From: Alsobacter sp964544365
GTDB lineage: Bacteria > Pseudomonadota > Alphaproteobacteria > Rhizobiales > Beijerinckiaceae
Length of the DNA stretch: 16,093 nucleotides
Direction: 5' to 3'
Assembly (NCBI GenBank): GCA_964544365.1
Contig: CAZJCW010000082.1
Location: forward strand, 1 to 16,093
In this document: positions 14,480 to 16,093 of the stretch, piece by piece
Position numbering within the stretch: position 1 is the first letter of the stretch
How the letters are laid out: each line of letters starts with the position of its first letter
Position numbers and translations under genes: made by a program
The notes under the pieces: model-generated
What the model saw: the letters and a program-made list of their open reading frames with translations, nothing else
What the model was told of the DNA's origin: nothing
Database searches by the model: none

Positions 14480-15406
14480 TTAGGGCGCGTAGCCGAGCGG
14501 GAATGTGTAGCTCGCGCTCGCTCCGATCGTGAACTGGTCCTTCGACCCGAAGCTCTTCACGATGGGGCTGTCGCCGGCGGGGCCGACGAGGCGGTCATAC
14601 TGGCCGCGCACGGTCGTCGACCACTGGTCGTTCCACTGATAGGTGGCGGCGGCGGCGATCCCGACGGACTTCACCCCAGCACCCGGGCTGTAGGGCGTCA
14701 CGGTGCGGTTCCACGCAGCGTCCTGGGCCGTCACGCCGAAATAGGCGTCCATGTATTCCGACCCGGCCACCGTCATGCGCGGGCCGGCGTTCAGCACGAG
14801 CCGCGGTCCCATGCGGTGCACGTAGTCGAGCGCGACGCTGCCGATCAGCCCGTTGTATCCGTTGATGCCGTAGCGCATCTCGCCGCGCAGGCGGACCGTG
14901 TCCGTGAGCGCCCAGAACTCGCCGAACAGGCCCGGCTCGATCGACCACTTCGCGTCGCGGATGCCATAGAGGCGACGATCCTGATCGTAGTAGCGGCCGC
15001 TCTGGTACCGGCCGACCACGCCCACTGCCCAGTGCGCGTCGCCGAAGACGACGAAGCTCACGCCGTCGTCGGGCGCGCCGAAGCGTGCCGGGCCGTCGTT
15101 CCGGCGGATGCTGAAGGTCGGGTACGCGACCACGGAGTACTCGTCGGACCCCATGAACCGGGGCGAGCCCACCACATGGGCGCGCACTGTCATGAGCCAG
15201 CCGGGAGCCTGGCTCATCCGCCAGCTCGCGGGTTCCCTCGCCTGCTGCGGTGCCGGCTCGACCGTGGCCGGGGCGGGCTTGGAGGATGCCTTCGACTGAG
15301 CACGGACCGAATCGACCGAACCGGCGGTCAGCGTTGCAGCAGCCACGACGGCCGTGGCGGTCGCGAAACGTGCGATCCGGGAGGAAACGCGATACACGAA
15401 GGTCAT
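14480..15406 (-). CDS. MipA/OmpV family outer-membrane protein
   Basis: A 308-residue β-barrel protein of the MipA/OmpV family, located in the outer membrane; family members are linked to murein-synthesis scaffolding (MipA of E. coli) or are porin-like. A Sec signal peptide (1-36, cleavage after VRA) is followed by a Pro/Ala-rich linker (39-60) and the barrel, which begins with 'WLMTVRAHVVGSPRFMGSDE' (70-89); the GSDEY at 86-90 is the family's first-strand signature. Alternating hydrophobic/polar strands rich in Tyr and Gly continue to the end, with 'QFTIGASASYTFPLGYAP' as the last strand plus five extra residues instead of the usual terminal aromatic. The ATG at 15406 is preceded by ggag about 6 nt away; longer frames have no signal peptide. 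The gene is divergent from yidD. Length is normal and the reading frame is intact up to the edge of the gap. Confidence 0.9.
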   Translation of the reverse strand: MTFVYRVSSRIARFATATAVVAAATLTAGSVDSVRAQSKASSKPAPATVEPAPQQAREPASWRMSQAPGWLMTVRAHVVGSPRFMGSDEYSVVAYPTFSIRRNDGPARFGAPDDGVSFVVFGDAHWAVGVVGRYQSGRYYDQDRRLYGIRDAKWSIEPGLFGEFWALTDTVRLRGEMRYGINGYNGLIGSVALDYVHRMGPRLVLNAGPRMTVAGSEYMDAYFGVTAQDAAWNRTVTPYSPGAGVKSVGIAAAATYQWNDQWSTTVRGQYDRLVGPAGDSPIVKSFGSKDQFTIGASASYTFPLGYAP

Positions 15407-15515
15407 TCGGGCTCCGTCGTCTATTCGCCGGGGCGATATCGCCGTCGGCACGCTCGGCTCTATCGGCCTTCTTGCTGCGCCGCAACCACGGTCACCCGAG
15501 TCTCGGCACGGCAGC

Positions 15516-15911
15516 ATGGGTAGTCACGGTCTAGATCCTAAATGTGGCGCAAAGGGCGCATCGCGGCAACGCCGCCCGCTGCTCGCAGCCCTAAGACTGT
15601 TGCTGCGTGTCTATCAGGTCACTCTTTCCGCTTTGTTAGGGCGTCAGTGCCGCCACCTGCCCACGTGCTCGGAGTACATGGACGACGCGCTCGTCCGGCA
15701 TGGCATCTGGGCAGGCGGGTGGATGGGCGCGGCGCGCATCTGCCGTTGCAATCCCTGGGGAACCCACGGGCTCGACTTCGTCCCGGACGAATTGCCGCGG
15801 GATGCCGCCTGGTATAGACCGTGGCGCTACGGGCGCTGGAGGGGGGTCAATCCCACGCCGCCGCTGCGTTGCGAGGAGGTCGGGCCGGGCGACGGCGACA
15901 TCCGCGCCTGA
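15516..15911 (+). CDS. yidD: Membrane protein insertion efficiency factor YidD
   Basis: A 131-residue small protein of the YidD family, which associates with the inner membrane via an amphipathic N-terminal helix and assists YidC-dependent insertion. The helix 'LLAALRLLLRVYQVTLSALL' (22-41) and the three conserved cysteines are present: C45 and C51 in CRHLPTCSEY and C78 in RCNP. The usual G-G-x-D-P-V-P ending of the core reads GTHGLDFVPD (82-91), and a hydrophilic 40-residue C-terminal tail with 'AAWYRPWRYGRWRG' (97-110) follows. The start is uncertain: the ATG at 15516 is the first in frame after the OmpV promoter region and lacks a good ribosome-binding site, and residues 1-18 look unconserved. 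thrS starts 84 nt downstream on the same strand, a neighbourhood I associate with Hyphomicrobiales. Confidence 0.88.
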   Translation: MGSHGLDPKCGAKGASRQRRPLLAALRLLLRVYQVTLSALLGRQCRHLPTCSEYMDDALVRHGIWAGGWMGAARICRCNPWGTHGLDFVPDELPRDAAWYRPWRYGRWRGVNPTPPLRCEEVGPGDGDIRA

Positions 15912-15959
15912 CCGCCACCGGCGGCCATCCCCACCGTCAACCGTCCGCCCATCGGCTTA

Positions 15960-15976
15960 CCTGCATGGTCTGCAGG
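15960..15976 (+). other. Small hairpin in the thrS leader
   Basis: A 6-bp stem cctgca / tgcagg with a 5-nt loop ends 8 nt before the thrS ribosome-binding site. It is too short to call a regulatory RNA; recorded only as structure in the leader. Confidence 0.2.
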
Positions 15977-15995
15977 AGTGAGCAGGAGACACGTC

Positions 15996-16093
15996 GTGAT
16001 CAACGTGACCTTCCCCGACGGCGCCGTGCGCGCCTTTGCCCCCGGCACCACCGGCCTCGACATCGCGAAGGGCATCTCGCCCTCGCTCGCCAA
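15996..16093 (+). CDS. thrS: Threonyl-tRNA synthetase, 5' end only
   Basis: The first 32 codons of a class II aminoacyl-tRNA synthetase that charges tRNA-Thr in the cytosol. The N-terminal residues MINVTFPDGAVRAFAPGTTG, continuing with LDIAKGIS, match the TGS (ubiquitin-like) domain that opens ThrS proteins. Initiation is at GTG, supported by aggag at 15984-15988 with a 7-nt spacer. The catalytic and editing domains lie beyond the window. The TGS domain is also found in RelA/SpoT and Obg-type proteins, but there it is not N-terminal with this sequence, and the yidD neighbour fits thrS. Confidence 0.92.
   Translation, partial: MINVTFPDGAVRAFAPGTTGLDIAKGISPSLA

Noticed and set aside
15542..15817. 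91-codon frame starting at atgtggcgc inside yidD
   Set aside because: Different frame from the conserved YidD cysteines, no features of its own.

Overview
This window comes from a very GC-rich bacterial chromosome, most likely an alphaproteobacterium of the Hyphomicrobiales (Rhizobiales) type. Grounds: the gene set (a DUF2336 protein, a 256-residue alphaproteobacterial-style NAD kinase, a MipA/OmpV outer-membrane protein, and yidD next to thrS), a strong GC bias at third codon positions, and palindromic intergenic repeats. The genus cannot be fixed from the sequence. The window is scaffolded: it holds two runs of exactly 100 N (971-1070 and 14376-14475), which look like placeholders for gaps of unknown length.

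Layout. 1-746: 3' part of an ABC-transporter peptide/solute-binding protein. 747-1498: intergenic region dominated by a tandem array of about 169-bp units rich in perfect hairpins, interrupted by the first gap. 1499-4469 (+): M20 metallopeptidase, Nudix hydrolase, NAD kinase. 4524-6878 (-): a two-gene unit, a transglycosylase-fold protein without signal peptide followed by a DUF2336 protein. 6879-7241: intergenic region with a TTAC-N7-TTAC motif. 7242-8744 (+): a MaoC-type hydratase and a CitE-type (HpcH/HpaI) lyase, a pair suggesting hydration and cleavage of a C5 acyl-CoA. 8749-10107 (-): flavin reductase-like protein and a nitroreductase. 10383-14307 (+): a YfhO-type polytopic membrane protein, a secreted protein of three internal repeats, and a small exported cytochrome c followed by a good terminator. 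14376-14475: second gap. 14480-15406 (-): MipA/OmpV protein. 15516-end (+): YidD and the start of thrS.

How the genes fit together. Most are housekeeping or metabolic genes in short transcription units rather than one pathway. Plausible functional pairs are the binding protein with the M20 peptidase (peptide uptake and hydrolysis, separated by the repeat array), MaoC with CitE (acyl-CoA hydration and C-C cleavage), transglycosylase with DUF2336, and the two flavoenzymes. YfhO, OmpV, YidD, the cytochrome and the repeat protein are all envelope-located.

I found no phage, plasmid, CRISPR, toxin-antitoxin or secondary-metabolite system and no RNA gene. The least explained items are the repeat array, the leaderless transglycosylase/DUF2336 pair with its CtrA-like upstream motif, and the three-repeat secreted protein.
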